From Glycomyces luteolus (lineage in GTDB: Bacteria; Actinomycetota; Actinomycetes; Mycobacteriales; Micromonosporaceae), in the NCBI RefSeq assembly GCF_027622875.1, contig NZ_JAPZVP010000020.1, forward strand, positions 1 to 64,000: a stretch of DNA of 64,000 bases, written 5' to 3'. How positions within the stretch are numbered: position 1 is the stretch's first letter; every line of letters begins with the position of its first letter. Of this stretch, positions 8,610-17,676 are shown one piece after another. The notes below the pieces were generated by a model. That model made no database searches and was not told the origin of the DNA. It saw only the letters and a list, made by a program, of their open reading frames with translations. Made by a program: the position numbers and the translations under genes.

Positions 8610-9431
8610 TCAGACGTCGGAGCGCTTCAGCTGCCAGGCCGCCGCGCCGATCAGGGCCACGACGTAGCCGAGGAAGACCGACAGCCCGGCCCAAGGCGCG
8701 AGGTCGTTGTCCCCCTGAGCCACTGCCGTGAACGCACCGGCGGCGTTCGAGGGCAGGTACTGCACGACGTCGCTCCAGCTGTCCGGAATCAGCAGGGCCG
8801 CGATGCCGCTGAGCAGGAACATGACACCGAACAGGGTGGTGATCGCGCCGGGCGTCGAGCGCATGAGCGCGCCGAGGCCGATGCCGAGCAGGCCTGAACC
8901 GGTCAGGACGACCGCCGTGCCGATCACGGCCCGCGCCACGCCCGGGTCCGACCAGGACGCGCCGCCGTCGCCGATCATGGCCTGGCCCGCGGTGAAGACG
9001 ATGGCCGCACCGGCCAGCGCGACCGTGAAGACCACCGCGGTGAAGACCGCGATCTTCGCCCACAGCACCGGCAGGCGCTTCGGCACGGCCGCAACCGAAG
9101 ACCGGATCATGCCGGTGCTGTATTCACCGGCCATGAGCAGCACGCCGAGGGTGCCGAAGGCGAGCATGGCGAAGTTGGTGCCGGTGAGGCTCGCGCCGAC
9201 CACGTCGGTCGGTTCGCTGCCGGGAGGCCCGCCCGGGTCGGAGCCGTCGCCGAACATCGAGGAGGCGAGGAGGCCGAAGCCGACGAGGAGGAGGACCGCG
9301 ACGAGCATGGTGATCACGGTCGAGCGCAGGGACCAGAACTTGATCCATTCGCTCTTGATGACCCGTGCCTGGTTGACCCGCTTGCGGGGCCGGATCGTGC
9401 GGGGCGCCGCTGCGACTGTTGCCGTGGTCAT
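8610..9431 (-). CDS. ABC-2 type transporter permease
   Basis: Membrane half of an export-type ABC transporter, 273 aa. A cytoplasmic N-terminus with the typical SEWIKFWSLRSTVITM lead-in precedes the first helix; about six membrane spans are visible. Its ATG overlaps the stop of the ATPase gene (ATGA), so the two products should be made together. The substrate is unknown; drug, peptide or lipid export is usual. The divergent histidine kinase/response regulator probably controls it, an arrangement like BceRS- or LnrJK-type resistance modules. Confidence 0.9.
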   Translation of the reverse strand: MTTATVAAAPRTIRPRKRVNQARVIKSEWIKFWSLRSTVITMLVAVLLLVGFGLLASSMFGDGSDPGGPPGSEPTDVVGASLTGTNFAMLAFGTLGVLLMAGEYSTGMIRSSVAAVPKRLPVLWAKIAVFTAVVFTVALAGAAIVFTAGQAMIGDGGASWSDPGVARAVIGTAVVLTGSGLLGIGLGALMRSTPGAITTLFGVMFLLSGIAALLIPDSWSDVVQYLPSNAAGAFTAVAQGDNDLAPWAGLSVFLGYVVALIGAAAWQLKRSDV

Positions 9432-10348
9432 CGTGCTTCTCCGATCAGCGTGGACTGGTATTCGACGGCGTCCTTGGTGAGTTCCATGAACGCCTCCTCA
9501 AGGGACGGTCGCACCACGGTGAGTTCGTGGATCGGGATCCCGGCGGCGGCCGCGCGGTCGCCGATGTCCTCGGCGGTCATGCCGGTGACCTCGAACAGGC
9601 CGCGGTCGACGCTGAGGACGGTGGTCCCGGGTCCGGTGATGAGGTCGTGCAGGGCGTTGGCGTGCGGGGACCGCACGCGGACGCTCTCGTTCGCGGCGGT
9701 CTCGATGAAGCCGCTCACGGAGGTGTCGGCGATCATGCGGCCCTTGCCGATCACGATGAGGTGCTCGGCGGTCAGCGCCATTTCGCTCATCAGGTGTGAA
9801 GAGACGAACACGGTGCGCCCTTGTGAAGCGAGATCACGCATGAGGTTGCGGATCCACAGCACACCTTCGGGGTCGAGTCCGTTCGTCGGCTCGTCGAGGA
9901 TCACGACATCGGGGTCGCCGAGGAGCGCCGAGGCGATCCCGAGGCGCTGGCCCATGCCGAGCGAGAACCCGCCGACCCGCTTGCGGGCGACCTGGTGGAG
10001 CCCGACGACGTCGATCACCTCGTCGACCCGCGATTTCGGGATGCCGGTGGTGGCGGCGAGCGCGTGGAGGTGCTGGTACGCGGAGCGCCCGGTGTGCACC
10101 GCCTTCGCGTCGAGCAGTGCGCCCGCCTGGTGGAGCGGGTCCGGGTGGTCTTCGTACGGCCGCCCGTTGACGGTGGCGGTCCCGGCGGTGGGCCGGTCGA
10201 GTCCGAGGATCATCCGCATGGTGGTGGACTTGCCGGCGCCGTTCGGGCCGAGGAAGCCGGTGACGATGCCGGGCTTGACGGTGAAGGTGAGACCGTCGAC
10301 GGCGGTCTGGTCGCCGTAGCGCTTGGTGAGGTCGTGTACTTCGATCAT
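9428..10348 (-). CDS. ABC transporter ATP-binding protein (DrrA/CcmA type)
   Basis: 306 aa from the ATG at 10348. Walker A reads GPNGAGKST, the signature motif is represented by FSLGMGQRL, Walker B ends in VVILDEPTNGLDPEG, and a switch histidine follows in FVSSHLMSE. The ~90-residue C-terminal extension is typical of DrrA-like export ATPases. It pairs with the downstream permease through an ATGA overlap. Divergent from the histidine kinase gene across a 108-bp promoter region containing a perfect palindrome. Confidence 0.93.
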   Translation of the reverse strand: MIEVHDLTKRYGDQTAVDGLTFTVKPGIVTGFLGPNGAGKSTTMRMILGLDRPTAGTATVNGRPYEDHPDPLHQAGALLDAKAVHTGRSAYQHLHALAATTGIPKSRVDEVIDVVGLHQVARKRVGGFSLGMGQRLGIASALLGDPDVVILDEPTNGLDPEGVLWIRNLMRDLASQGRTVFVSSHLMSEMALTAEHLIVIGKGRMIADTSVSGFIETAANESVRVRSPHANALHDLITGPGTTVLSVDRGLFEVTGMTAEDIGDRAAAAGIPIHELTVVRPSLEEAFMELTKDAVEYQSTLIGEAR

Positions 10349-10407
10349 GCGGTCAAGTCTCGGATCCGGCGGCCGTAATCGTCGTCCTTCAGCCGCGGGC
10401 CGTCGAA

Positions 10408-10425
10408 CTACCGCAGTTGCGGTAG
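10408..10425. promoter_or_regulatory. Perfect palindrome, candidate response-regulator operator
   Basis: CTACCGCAGTTGCGGTAG has 8-bp arms around GT and is centred between the divergent ABC exporter and two-component genes. Its place and symmetry suit a dimeric NarL/LuxR-type regulator, most simply the one encoded at 11695. Confidence 0.7.
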
Positions 10426-10456
10426 ACGGACCGCTCACTGCTACTGCGCGTGGACG

Positions 10457-11698
10457 ATGACCTGGGAACACGTGCGCGCGTACGATTTCGGCATGGCATG
10501 GGGGAAGGCTCGGGCGTGGATCCGCGGGCACGCGGCGATCATCGACGCGGTCTTCGCGGTCCTGTTCGTCGGGCTGTTCTTCATGGGCTACTTCTTCGGC
10601 GGCGACAAGGACCACGGTCCCGGACCCGGTCCGGAGTTCACCATCGCCGACTCGGTCCCGGTGCACGTCATAGCGGGCGCGACGGCACTGTTCGTGCTGG
10701 CCATGCGGCGGCGCTGGCCTGAGCGGCTGCTCATCCTCGACACCGCGGTCTCGGTCGGCGTCATCGCCACCACGGGGTACCGCCATCCGCTGCTGATCGT
10801 GGCCTGGCTGATCGTCGCCTACACGTTCGCGCGGCGCACCAACCGGCGCCGCGCCTGGCTGGTCGCGGGCGCCTGCATCGCGGCCATGTACCTGGCGGCG
10901 GGCGTGTTCGGCGAGGGCGGATGGACCGCACCGGACAACTTCGGCGTCGCCGCGTGGTCGATCGCAGTCGTGGCGATCGGTGACGCGACCCGCAGCCGCC
11001 GCGCCTATATCGACGAGGTCGAGGAGCGCGCCCGCCGCGCCGAGGAGACCCGCGAGGAGGAGGCCCGCCGCCGCGTCGCCGAGGAGCGGCTGCGCATCGC
11101 CCGCGAACTCCATGACGTTGTGGCCCACCACATCGCGGTCATCAATGTGCAGGCCGGGGCCGCCGCCCACGTGCTGCAGACGCGCCCGGAGGCGGTCGGC
11201 CCGGCGCTGGCCCACATCCGGCGCGCGGCGGACACGGTGATGCAGGAGCTCGCCTCGGTAGTGGGCGTCCTGCGCAGTCCCGAGGACAACAGCGACAAGG
11301 CCACCGAGCCGACCCGCGGCCTCGCCCGCCTCGCCGAGCTCCTCGACTCCTTCGCCGCCGCCGGGCTCCAGATCGAGCACCGCCAGAGCGGGACCGCCCG
11401 CGACCTGCCCGCGGTCGTCGACCTGGCCGCGTACCGGATCGTGCAGGAGTCGCTGACGAACGCCCAGAAGTACGGCACCGGCCGGGCCCGACTGGCGATC
11501 TCGTACTCGCCGGAGGCGGTCACCATCGACGTGGACAATGCGATCAACAAGGGCGCCAAGTCGAACGGATCCGGCTACGGCCTGGTCGGGATGCGCGAAC
11601 GCGCCGCCGCGACGGGCGGCACCGTCACCGCCGGAGCCGTCGACGGGCGGTTCACCGTCCACGCCGAACTGCCCGCCACCGTGAAGGAGACGCCGTGA
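10457..11698 (+). CDS. Sensor histidine kinase, NarL/DesK type
   Basis: 413 aa. The N-terminal ~180 residues hold about five hydrophobic helices (the sensor region). A coiled arginine/glutamate-rich linker leads to a HisKA_3 dimerisation domain with the phospho-acceptor in RELHDVVAHHIAV (His219). The ATPase domain ends with the GSGYGLVGMRERA G-box. This class autophosphorylates and passes phosphate to a LuxR-type regulator, here the next gene, which starts within its stop codon (GTGA). An internal ATG at 10493 is an alternative start. Confidence 0.92.
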   Translation: MTWEHVRAYDFGMAWGKARAWIRGHAAIIDAVFAVLFVGLFFMGYFFGGDKDHGPGPGPEFTIADSVPVHVIAGATALFVLAMRRRWPERLLILDTAVSVGVIATTGYRHPLLIVAWLIVAYTFARRTNRRRAWLVAGACIAAMYLAAGVFGEGGWTAPDNFGVAAWSIAVVAIGDATRSRRAYIDEVEERARRAEETREEEARRRVAEERLRIARELHDVVAHHIAVINVQAGAAAHVLQTRPEAVGPALAHIRRAADTVMQELASVVGVLRSPEDNSDKATEPTRGLARLAELLDSFAAAGLQIEHRQSGTARDLPAVVDLAAYRIVQESLTNAQKYGTGRARLAISYSPEAVTIDVDNAINKGAKSNGSGYGLVGMRERAAATGGTVTAGAVDGRFTVHAELPATVKETP

Positions 11699-12372
11699 CC
11701 ATCCGAGTCCTGCTGGCCGACGACCAGGCGCTCATCCGCGCGGGCTTCGCCATGATCATCGGCTCCGAACCCGACCTGGAGATCGTCGGCGAGGCTGCGA
11801 ACGGCCGCGAAGCGGTCGAACTGGCCCGCTCCGAGCGCGCCGACGTGGTCCTCATGGACATCCGCATGCCAGAGGTCGACGGCATCGAGGCGACCGAGCG
11901 GATCGCCGCCGACGACGACCTCGCGGGCGTGCGCATCCTCGTCCTCACCACCTTCGAGAACGACGACAACGTCGTCCTCGCCCTCCGCGCCGGCGCGAGC
12001 GGCTTCCTCGGCAAAGGCGTCGAACCCGCCGACCTCGTGCGCGCCATCCGCGTCGTCGCGAGCGGCGAGGCCCTCCTCTCGCCAAAGGCGACCCGCAGCA
12101 TGATCGGCCGCTTCCTCAGCCAGAACGAGCCCGGTCCGCTCCCGACCCCCGAACCCCTTGCGGCCCTGACCGAACGCGAACGCGAGGTCCTCGCTCTCGC
12201 CGCCCACGGCCTCTCCAACGACGACATCGCCGCCAAGCTCTACCTCTCGCCGCTCACCGCCAAGACCCATGTCAACCGCGCCATGACGAAACTCGGCGCC
12301 CGCGACCGCGCCCAACTCGTCGTGATCGCCTACCAGGCGGGCCTGGTGCGGCCGGGCGACCCGATCCCGTAG
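11695..12372 (+). CDS. Response regulator, NarL/LuxR family
   Basis: 225 aa. The receiver domain has the acidic pair at residues 9-10, phospho-acceptor Asp55 in VLMDIRMPEVDG, the switch Thr in VLTTFEND, and a conserved Lys in GFLGKGVEP. The LuxR-type DNA-binding domain fills the C-terminal third (LTEREREVLALAAHGLSN, then TAKTHVNRAMTKLGARDR). The GTG start overlaps the kinase stop. Likely target: the palindrome at 10408-10425, and so both its own operon and the divergent ABC exporter. That target assignment is inference. Confidence 0.94.
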   Translation: MTIRVLLADDQALIRAGFAMIIGSEPDLEIVGEAANGREAVELARSERADVVLMDIRMPEVDGIEATERIAADDDLAGVRILVLTTFENDDNVVLALRAGASGFLGKGVEPADLVRAIRVVASGEALLSPKATRSMIGRFLSQNEPGPLPTPEPLAALTEREREVLALAAHGLSNDDIAAKLYLSPLTAKTHVNRAMTKLGARDRAQLVVIAYQAGLVRPGDPIP

Positions 12373-12388
12373 GCCTAGCGGGCCGCGT

Positions 12389-12405
12389 CGAGCCGGCCCG
12401 GCTCG
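12389..12405 (+). terminator. Hairpin after the response regulator gene
   Basis: CGAGCCG / CGGCTCG with a 3-nt loop, 17 bp after the stop and just before the next promoter. Confidence 0.5.
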
Positions 12406-12412
12406 CGAAGCA

Positions 12413-12441
12413 TTGACTTGATATTGATTGAAATCTATACT
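12413..12441 (+). promoter_or_regulatory. Near-consensus sigma-70 promoter of the adenylation cassette
   Basis: TTGACT at 12413-12418 and TATACT at 12436-12441 with a 17-bp spacer, in a locally AT-rich stretch unusual for this genome. The first gene starts about 90 bp downstream. Confidence 0.78.
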
Positions 12442-12531
12442 TTTCCTCGTGTGAGCGCTACCACAAGGAGCGCCCGCGCTGATCGAAAGGGTTGGGAGTC
12501 AAGCAAAGAGCAGCGAACTGGAGGGTGACCT

Positions 12532-14133
12532 ATGCCCGAAGTCGACTACACAACGCAACGAATCAACTACAGGACAAGAGCGAGCGGTCCGCCGCTCGTC
12601 AGGCAGCACGGCATCGCGTCCATATCGGATGCACGGGATCGGCGGCTCTTCCGCCAGTTCGGGTGGGGCCCCGCTCGGGCCGTCCCCCGGCTGGCGATCC
12701 ACGAGATGATCGAAGCACATGCGGCCAAGGCGCCTTCGTCGACGGCCGCGGAGCACGGCGGCGAGCGGATCACCTACGGCGAGCTCGAGCGGCACGCCAA
12801 CCGACTCGCGGCCCGCCTCGTCCGGGAGGGCGTCCGCCCCGGCGACCGCGTCGCGCTGGTCGTGCGCCGCGGCATCCCGATGGTCGTCGGCATCCTCGCG
12901 ATCCTCAAAGCCGGCGCCGCGTACGTTCCGCAAGACGCCAAGATGGTTCGGAATCCGGTACTCCGGCACATCCTCAGCACCGCGCGCTGCACGATCGTGC
13001 TCACGCAATCCGATGCGCCCGTTACGATTCCGGCCGGAATCCTGGGCATCGACATCGACCAGGTCTGCGCCGAAGGCACCGACGTCCCGGTCCCGCGCAT
13101 CCGCACCGACCCCGGCCGGGCCTGCTACGTCCTGTTCACCTCGGGCACCACGGGCAGCCCCAACGGGGTCGAGGTGACCCACGCGAACGTCGCGAACCTG
13201 CTCCTGACCGAACCGGGCGACCTCGGCATCCGGCCGGGGACCACTGTGGGGCAGATCCTCAACATCGCGTTCGACATGGCCGCATGGGAGATCCTCGGCT
13301 GCCTCTCGCACGGCGGCACGCTGCTGATCCGCGGCGACGACATCGGCGAGACCGCGAGGAGGGTCGAGGTCCTGATAGCGACGCCGACGATCCTTTCCCG
13401 GATCGATCCCGCCTCGTGCGAACGGATCCGGACGGTCGCGGTCGCCGGCGAGCCGTGCCCCCGCGCGCTGGCCGACCGGTGGGCGCGGCGGTGCACGTTC
13501 TACAACGGCTGCGGCCCGACGGAGACCACGATCGTGAACACGATGCAGCGCCACCACCCCGGTGCCGCGCGCCTGACCATCGGCAGGCCGACGCCGAACA
13601 ACACCGTCTACATCCTCGACGAGCACCGCAATCCGTGCCCGATCGGCGAGGTCGGCGAGATGTGGGCGGGCGGCGACGGCGTCTCCGCGGGCTACCTCGC
13701 CAACCCCGAGCTGAACGCCGAGCGGTACTCGCCCGATCCGTTCCTCGGCGGCGGCAGGAGGATGTTCCGCACCCGCGACCTTGGGCGTTGGACCTGCGAC
13801 GGCGAGCTCGAGCATTTCGGGCGCACCGACGACCAGGTGAAGATCCGCGGGTTCCGGGTCGAGCTCGACGCCGTGTCCGCGGTGCTGGAGGGCGTGCCCG
13901 GATGCGTCCGGGCGGCCACGGTGAAACTCGACGACCGCTCACTGGCGGCGTTCGTCCAGCCCGCCACCGTCGATCCGGTGCTCGCGCGCAAGGCGGTGGC
14001 CGAGGCCCTGCCGTACTACTGCGTCCCGGAATCCATCCATCTTATGGAAGCGCTCCCGTTGACGGATCGCGGCAAGATCGACAAACCGCGCCTGCTGCGG
14101 CTCGCCCGCCTCGGAAGGGAGGCGACGGCATGA
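12532..14133 (+). CDS. Stand-alone NRPS-type adenylation enzyme
   Basis: 533 aa adenylate-forming enzyme that should activate a carboxylic or amino acid as its acyl-AMP. NRPS-like core motifs are in order: LKAGAAYVP, the phosphate loop [36 protein letters not shown], the YRTRDL equivalent FRTRDLG, and the hinge [17 protein letters not shown]-terminal catalytic lysine sits in [10 protein letters not shown]. No condensation or peptidyl-carrier domain is attached, and none is encoded nearby, so the acceptor of the activated acid is unknown. The ATG at 12532 follows GGAGGGTGACCT. The stop overlaps the membrane-protein start (ATGA). Confidence 0.88.
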   Translation: MPEVDYTTQRINYRTRASGPPLVRQHGIASISDARDRRLFRQFGWGPARAVPRLAIHEMIEAHAAKAPSSTAAEHGGERITYGELERHANRLAARLVREGVRPGDRVALVVRRGIPMVVGILAILKAGAAYVPQDAKMVRNPVLRHILSTARCTIVLTQSDAPVTIPAGILGIDIDQVCAEGTDVPVPRIRTDPGRACYVLFTSGTTGSPNGVEVTHANVANLLLTEPGDLGIRPGTTVGQILNIAFDMAAWEILGCLSHGGTLLIRGDDIGETARRVEVLIATPTILSRIDPASCERIRTVAVAGEPCPRALADRWARRCTFYNGCGPTETTIVNTMQRHHPGAARLTIGRPTPNNTVYILDEHRNPCPIGEVGEMWAGGDGVSAGYLANPELNAERYSPDPFLGGGRRMFRTRDLGRWTCDGELEHFGRTDDQVKIRGFRVELDAVSAVLEGVPGCVRAATVKLDDRSLAAFVQPATVDPVLARKAVAEALPYYCVPESIHLMEALPLTDRGKIDKPRLLRLARLGREATA

Positions 14134-15422
14134 CCCAGTTGAAGAACGACGTCGTCGACGACGTCGAACTCCCACCCCTCCTTCCCCTGGCGCGGCGGGC
14201 CTTCAAGCACCCGGCGCTCATGCACTTCAACCGGTTGGCCGCCACCGTGATCGCCGTGAACCTGGTGGTCGTGATCGCGGCGCTCCCCGACGGCGTCACG
14301 GTCGAGCTCGCCTCGCGCGCGGCACTGTGCAACTTCGCCTTCGCGGTGCTCATCCGCCGCCAGCGCCTCATCAACCTGCTGTTCCGGATGGCGACCGCCG
14401 CGCCGGTCACGTGGCCGCTGAAGGTGCGGTGGACGCTGGCGAAGGTGTACCACTTCGGCGGCCTGCACGTCGGGGGAGCACTCTCGGGTTCGCTGTGGTT
14501 CGCCGCGTTCGTCGTCCTCGCCACAGTGGAGGGCGCTCCCTCCGACGTGCTGGTGCTGGCGTATCTGCTGGTGGGACTCTTCGCCGCCATGATCATCACG
14601 ACGGCGCCCAAGCTGCGGGCCAAGCATCACAACCGGTTCGAGCTGGTCCACCGCTTCGGCGGCTGGCTGTCGCTGGTGCTGCTGTGGGCCCTCCAGCTCG
14701 CGCAGGTCGGGCACAGCGGCGAGCCACTCCTCTCCACATTGGAGTTTTGGGTCCTGGCGGCAGTCACGGCCGCGATCATCGCGCCGTGGACGCGCCTGCG
14801 CCGCGTCCCGGTGGACATCAAACGGCCGTCCTCGCATGTGGCGATCGCGCGATTCACGCACGGCCGCAAGCCCTTCGCCGGGTCGTCGACGGCGATCAGC
14901 CGCTCGCCGCTGCTGGAATGGCATTCGTTCGCGAACATCCCCTCGCCCGGCGAGCACGGCTTCCGGTTGACCATCTCCCGCGCGGGGGACTGGACGGGCC
15001 GGTTCATCGACGACATGCCGCGGCACGTGTGGGTCAAGGGCATCACGACCGCGGGCGTGGCGAACATCGAGGTCCTGTTCCGCAAGGTCGTCTACGTGGC
15101 CACCGGCAGCGGCATCGGCCCGTGCCTGCCGCACCTGCTGGCCCAGGAGGTCCCGGCGCTGCTGGTCTGGTCGACGCGGGCGCCGCGCGACACGTTCGGC
15201 GACGAGCTGGTCGACGAGATCCTCGCCGTCCAGCCCGAGGCCCGGATCTGGGACACCGCGCAGCACGGCAAACCCGACATGGTCCGCCTCGCCTGCGCCG
15301 CCTACCGCGATTTCGGCGCCGAGGCGGTCATCTGCATCTCCAACAAGAAACTCACCTGGCAGGTCGTCCACGGGCTCGAACGCAGGGGCATTCCCGCGTA
15401 CGGCGCCATCTGGGACTCCTGA
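14130..15422 (+). CDS. Integral membrane oxidoreductase-like protein (TmpA-like)
   Basis: 430 aa. The N-terminal ~230 residues carry about five to six hydrophobic helices. Histidines in [12 protein letters not shown] (His108, His113) and [14 protein letters not shown] (around 165-174) are placed like haem ligands of ferric-reductase/NOX proteins. The soluble C-terminal part has a [12 protein letters not shown] nucleotide-binding motif (about 325-336) of the ferredoxin-NADP-reductase fold. The layout reminds me of the fungal TmpA membrane flavoprotein family, but I cannot confirm this. Coupled by ATGA to the adenylation gene, so the two probably act on one substrate. Confidence 0.72.
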   Translation: MTQLKNDVVDDVELPPLLPLARRAFKHPALMHFNRLAATVIAVNLVVVIAALPDGVTVELASRAALCNFAFAVLIRRQRLINLLFRMATAAPVTWPLKVRWTLAKVYHFGGLHVGGALSGSLWFAAFVVLATVEGAPSDVLVLAYLLVGLFAAMIITTAPKLRAKHHNRFELVHRFGGWLSLVLLWALQLAQVGHSGEPLLSTLEFWVLAAVTAAIIAPWTRLRRVPVDIKRPSSHVAIARFTHGRKPFAGSSTAISRSPLLEWHSFANIPSPGEHGFRLTISRAGDWTGRFIDDMPRHVWVKGITTAGVANIEVLFRKVVYVATGSGIGPCLPHLLAQEVPALLVWSTRAPRDTFGDELVDEILAVQPEARIWDTAQHGKPDMVRLACAAYRDFGAEAVICISNKKLTWQVVHGLERRGIPAYGAIWDS

Positions 15423-15436
15423 GAAAGGCAGACATC

Positions 15437-16201
15437 GTGCGACTCAAGATCGAACGCATCGGCCGGGTCGTGCGGGTTCGCCTGCACCGGCCCGAGGTTC
15501 TCAACGCCCTCGACACCGCGCTCATGACAGAGCTGTGCGAGGCGCTGACCCCGCTCGACACCGATCCCGGCGTCGGCTGCTTCGTCATCACCGGGTCCGA
15601 GCGCGCCTTCGCGGCGGGCGCGGACATCACCGAGATGGCCGAGAAGTCCGCGGCGGACATGATGAGCGAGGACTACTTCGCGGGCTGGGAGACCTTCGCG
15701 GCCTTGCGAACCCCGAAACTCGCCGCCGTCTCCGGGTACGCGCTCGGCGGCGGCTGCGAACTGGCGATGATGTGCGACATGATCATCGCGGCCGACAACG
15801 CCAAGTTCGGGCAGCCGGAGATCACCCTCGGCGTGATCCCCGGGATCGGCGGCACGCAGCGGCTCACGAGGCTCGTCGGCAAGGCCAAGGCGATGGACAT
15901 GATCCTCACCGGGCGCCTCATCGACGCGCACGAGGCTGAGCGCATCGGCCTCGTCTCCCGGGTGGTGCCCGCCGAAAGCCTTGCGGCCGAAGCGGACGCG
16001 ATCGCCAAGCAGATCTCCGGGTACGGCAAGCTCGCCGTGACGGCCGCCCGCGACTGCGTCGACCAGGCGCTCGAAACAGGCCTGGCCGAAGGCGTCCGCT
16101 ACGAGCGCAGGGCCTTCCACGCGCTCTTCGCCACAGAGGACCAGAAGGAGGGCATGCGCGCCTTCAAAGAGAAGCGGGAGGCTTCGTTCAACGGGAAGTG
16201 A
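15437..16201 (+). CDS. Enoyl-CoA hydratase/isomerase (crotonase) family protein
   Basis: 254 aa, a full-length crotonase. The oxyanion-hole and CoA-binding features are present ([27 protein letters not shown]). Both acidic residues used by true hydratases are kept: the Glu in GGCELA and the Glu in [13 protein letters not shown] catalytically competent hydratase is therefore likely. GTG start with GAGAAAGG about 10 bp upstream, 14 bp after the membrane-protein stop, so it is the third gene of the cassette. What thioester it uses here is unknown, because no CoA ligase other than the adenylation enzyme is nearby. Confidence 0.9.
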   Translation: MRLKIERIGRVVRVRLHRPEVLNALDTALMTELCEALTPLDTDPGVGCFVITGSERAFAAGADITEMAEKSAADMMSEDYFAGWETFAALRTPKLAAVSGYALGGGCELAMMCDMIIAADNAKFGQPEITLGVIPGIGGTQRLTRLVGKAKAMDMILTGRLIDAHEAERIGLVSRVVPAESLAAEADAIAKQISGYGKLAVTAARDCVDQALETGLAEGVRYERRAFHALFATEDQKEGMRAFKEKREASFNGK

Positions 16202-16207
16202 AGCAGG

Positions 16208-16234
16208 GGGCATCGCGACCGGATCGCGGTGCCC
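16208..16234. terminator. Bidirectional terminator hairpin
   Basis: GGGCATCGCGA / TCGCGGTGCCC, 11 bp with one mismatch that can form a G-U wobble, loop of 5. It exactly fills the gap between two convergent stops (crotonase and isomerase). Confidence 0.7.
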
Positions 16235-16840
16235 TCAACCGTTCAGAAACCGCTCGACGAGCCCCCACTGCTGCAGCTGCGCGACCTGGAGCCGCGACCA
16301 CGGCGACAGGTCGGAGTCCGCTCGCGTCGCCCGGGCGACGTACGCGGGCCAGTCGACCCAGTCGTGACCGGCGACCTCCTCGGCGTCGGGGGCGGGCTCG
16401 CCCGCGACGCGGCACAGGTAGACCGGGCAGATCTCGTTCTCGACCACACCGTTCGATTCGGCCCGGTACCGGAAGGTCGGCAACGCGCACACCAGGTCGC
16501 GGGCCTCGATCCCGAGCTCCGAACGCAGCCGCCGGCTGACGGCCGCCTCCATGAACTCGCCGGGTCCGGGGTGCCCGCAGCACGTGTTCGTCCACACCCC
16601 CGGGAACGCCCGCTTCCCGAGCGCCCGCCGGGTGACCAGCAGCCGCCCCTCGGCGTCGAACCCGTAGCAGGAGAACGCGAGATGCAGCGGCGTCGCCGCC
16701 CCGTGCACCCGGTCCTTGCGTTCGCTCCCGATCGGCGCGCCGTCCTCGCCGAGCAGCACGACCTTCTCCGTCGCTTCCCCCACACACGCCCCCGTAGTCG
16801 ATCGGGCACCGATGGTATCCCGCCGCTGGAGACCCCGCAT
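16235..16840 (-). CDS. idi: Isopentenyl-diphosphate delta-isomerase, type 1
   Basis: Interconverts IPP and DMAPP for isoprenoid synthesis; cytosolic. 201 aa as drawn. The type 1 (Nudix-fold) signatures are intact: catalytic Cys in NTCCGHP, metal-binding ligands in the HPGPGEFMEAAVSRRL stretch, and the catalytic Glu region ENEICPVYLC. The start is uncertain: a GTG about 57 bp downstream (VGEATEKVVLL) gives a product closer to typical N-termini. Stand-alone; the convergent neighbour is separated by a hairpin. No other isoprenoid gene is in the window. Confidence 0.92.
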   Translation of the reverse strand: MRGLQRRDTIGARSTTGACVGEATEKVVLLGEDGAPIGSERKDRVHGAATPLHLAFSCYGFDAEGRLLVTRRALGKRAFPGVWTNTCCGHPGPGEFMEAAVSRRLRSELGIEARDLVCALPTFRYRAESNGVVENEICPVYLCRVAGEPAPDAEEVAGHDWVDWPAYVARATRADSDLSPWSRLQVAQLQQWGLVERFLNG

Positions 16841-16919
16841 CCGCCATCTGGGACGCCCGCGGCACCGGCGCTAGCATTGGCGCTCTTGCCCCATTTTTCC
16901 CGCCCGGAGGAGACGCCGC

Positions 16920-17435
16920 ATGCGACGCCTGTTCAGCTTCCCCAACCCCGTGAACGAGGTCTCGTCCCGACTCGTCGCCGGGGGCGTGGTCGCCATGAGC
17001 GCGGCGGCACTCGCGTTCCAGCTCGAATGGCTGGTCGCGGTGATCGCACTCGGCTTCGTCGCCCGCGTCGCGACCGGCCCGAGCCTCAGCGTCCTCGGCC
17101 AGCTCGTGACCAGGGTCGTCACGCCCCGGCTCCCGGCCGCCCCGAAACCCGTCCCCGGCCCGCCCAAGCGCTTCGCCCAGGGCATCGGCGCGGTCGTCTC
17201 CGGGGCCTCCGCGCTCCTGCTGCTCGTCTTCGACCTCCCGGTAGCCGGATGGATCCTGCTCGGCGTCCTGGTCGTGGCCGCCTCGCTCGAGGCGTTCCTC
17301 GCGTTCTGCCTGGGATGCCAGATCTTCGCCCTGCTCACGCGTATCGGGCTGATCCCCGACTCGGTCTGCGAGGCCTGCAACGACATCCGGGCCCGCACCG
17401 ACGCCGCCCTGGAACGGGCCGCCGCCTCCAACTGA
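16920..17435 (+). CDS. DUF4395 family membrane protein
   Basis: 171 aa with about four membrane helices in two hairpins (about residues 18-60 and 85-125). The start at 16920 follows GGAGGAGACGCCGC, a strong ribosome site. Cysteines in FCLGCQIF and CEAC are placed as in DUF4395 proteins, which often neighbour rhodanese or thioredoxin-like redox genes, so a redox or sulfur role is possible but unproven. It opens with NPVNEVSSRLVAG, typical of the family. Confidence 0.8.
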   Translation: MRRLFSFPNPVNEVSSRLVAGGVVAMSAAALAFQLEWLVAVIALGFVARVATGPSLSVLGQLVTRVVTPRLPAAPKPVPGPPKRFAQGIGAVVSGASALLLLVFDLPVAGWILLGVLVVAASLEAFLAFCLGCQIFALLTRIGLIPDSVCEACNDIRARTDAALERAAASN

Positions 17436-17447
17436 CCTCGGCGGTTC

Positions 17448-17618
17448 CTGCTCTTCTCCAAGCCGAGGCGCTCAGCGAGTTCGCGCTGGGAGATCCCGGA
17501 CCGGTGGTCGAGTTCATGCAGCGCGAACAGCTGCGACATGGAAAGGGCCCGTCCGGGGAACACGGCTTGGAGCAGCGCCCATGAGCAGGTGGTGCAGGTG
17601 CTCGGCATCGGCCTTCAT
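17448..17618 (-). pseudogene. Broken MarR family regulator gene (frameshift and 3' truncation)
   Basis: A good ribosome site (GGGAGGAG) precedes an ATG at 17618 that reads MKADAEHLHHLLM. The frame then breaks near 17580. A shifted frame continues LLQAVFPGRALSMSQLFALHELDH and GISQRELAERLGLEKS, the N-terminal and recognition-helix part of a MarR winged helix. Homology stops after LEKS at about 17450, next to the DUF4395 3' end, so the wing and dimerisation helix are gone. It faces the methyltransferase gene across an inverted repeat, the usual layout of a MarR regulator and its target. Confidence 0.72.
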
Positions 17619-17641
17619 CGCCGCTCCTCCCGAATCGCAGG

Positions 17642-17662
17642 GTTGTGTGTTGCAACCACAAC
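17642..17662. promoter_or_regulatory. MarR-type operator between the regulator remnant and methyltransferase
   Basis: GTTGTGTGTTGCAACCACAAC: imperfect palindrome centred on GTTGCAAC. It lies just upstream of the methyltransferase ribosome site and of the MarR remnant, so it would have repressed both. Confidence 0.6.
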
Positions 17663-17676
17663 TATTGGAGGCCGTC

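Noticed and set aside
9428-11662. 744-residue minus-strand frame reading into the ABC ATPase
   Set aside because: Only the part from 10348 downward is the ATPase; the first ~438 codons are antisense to the histidine kinase.
12492-14129. Frame running ahead of the membrane oxidoreductase gene
   Set aside because: It is Arg/Pro-rich shadow of the adenylation gene; the real start is ATG 14130.
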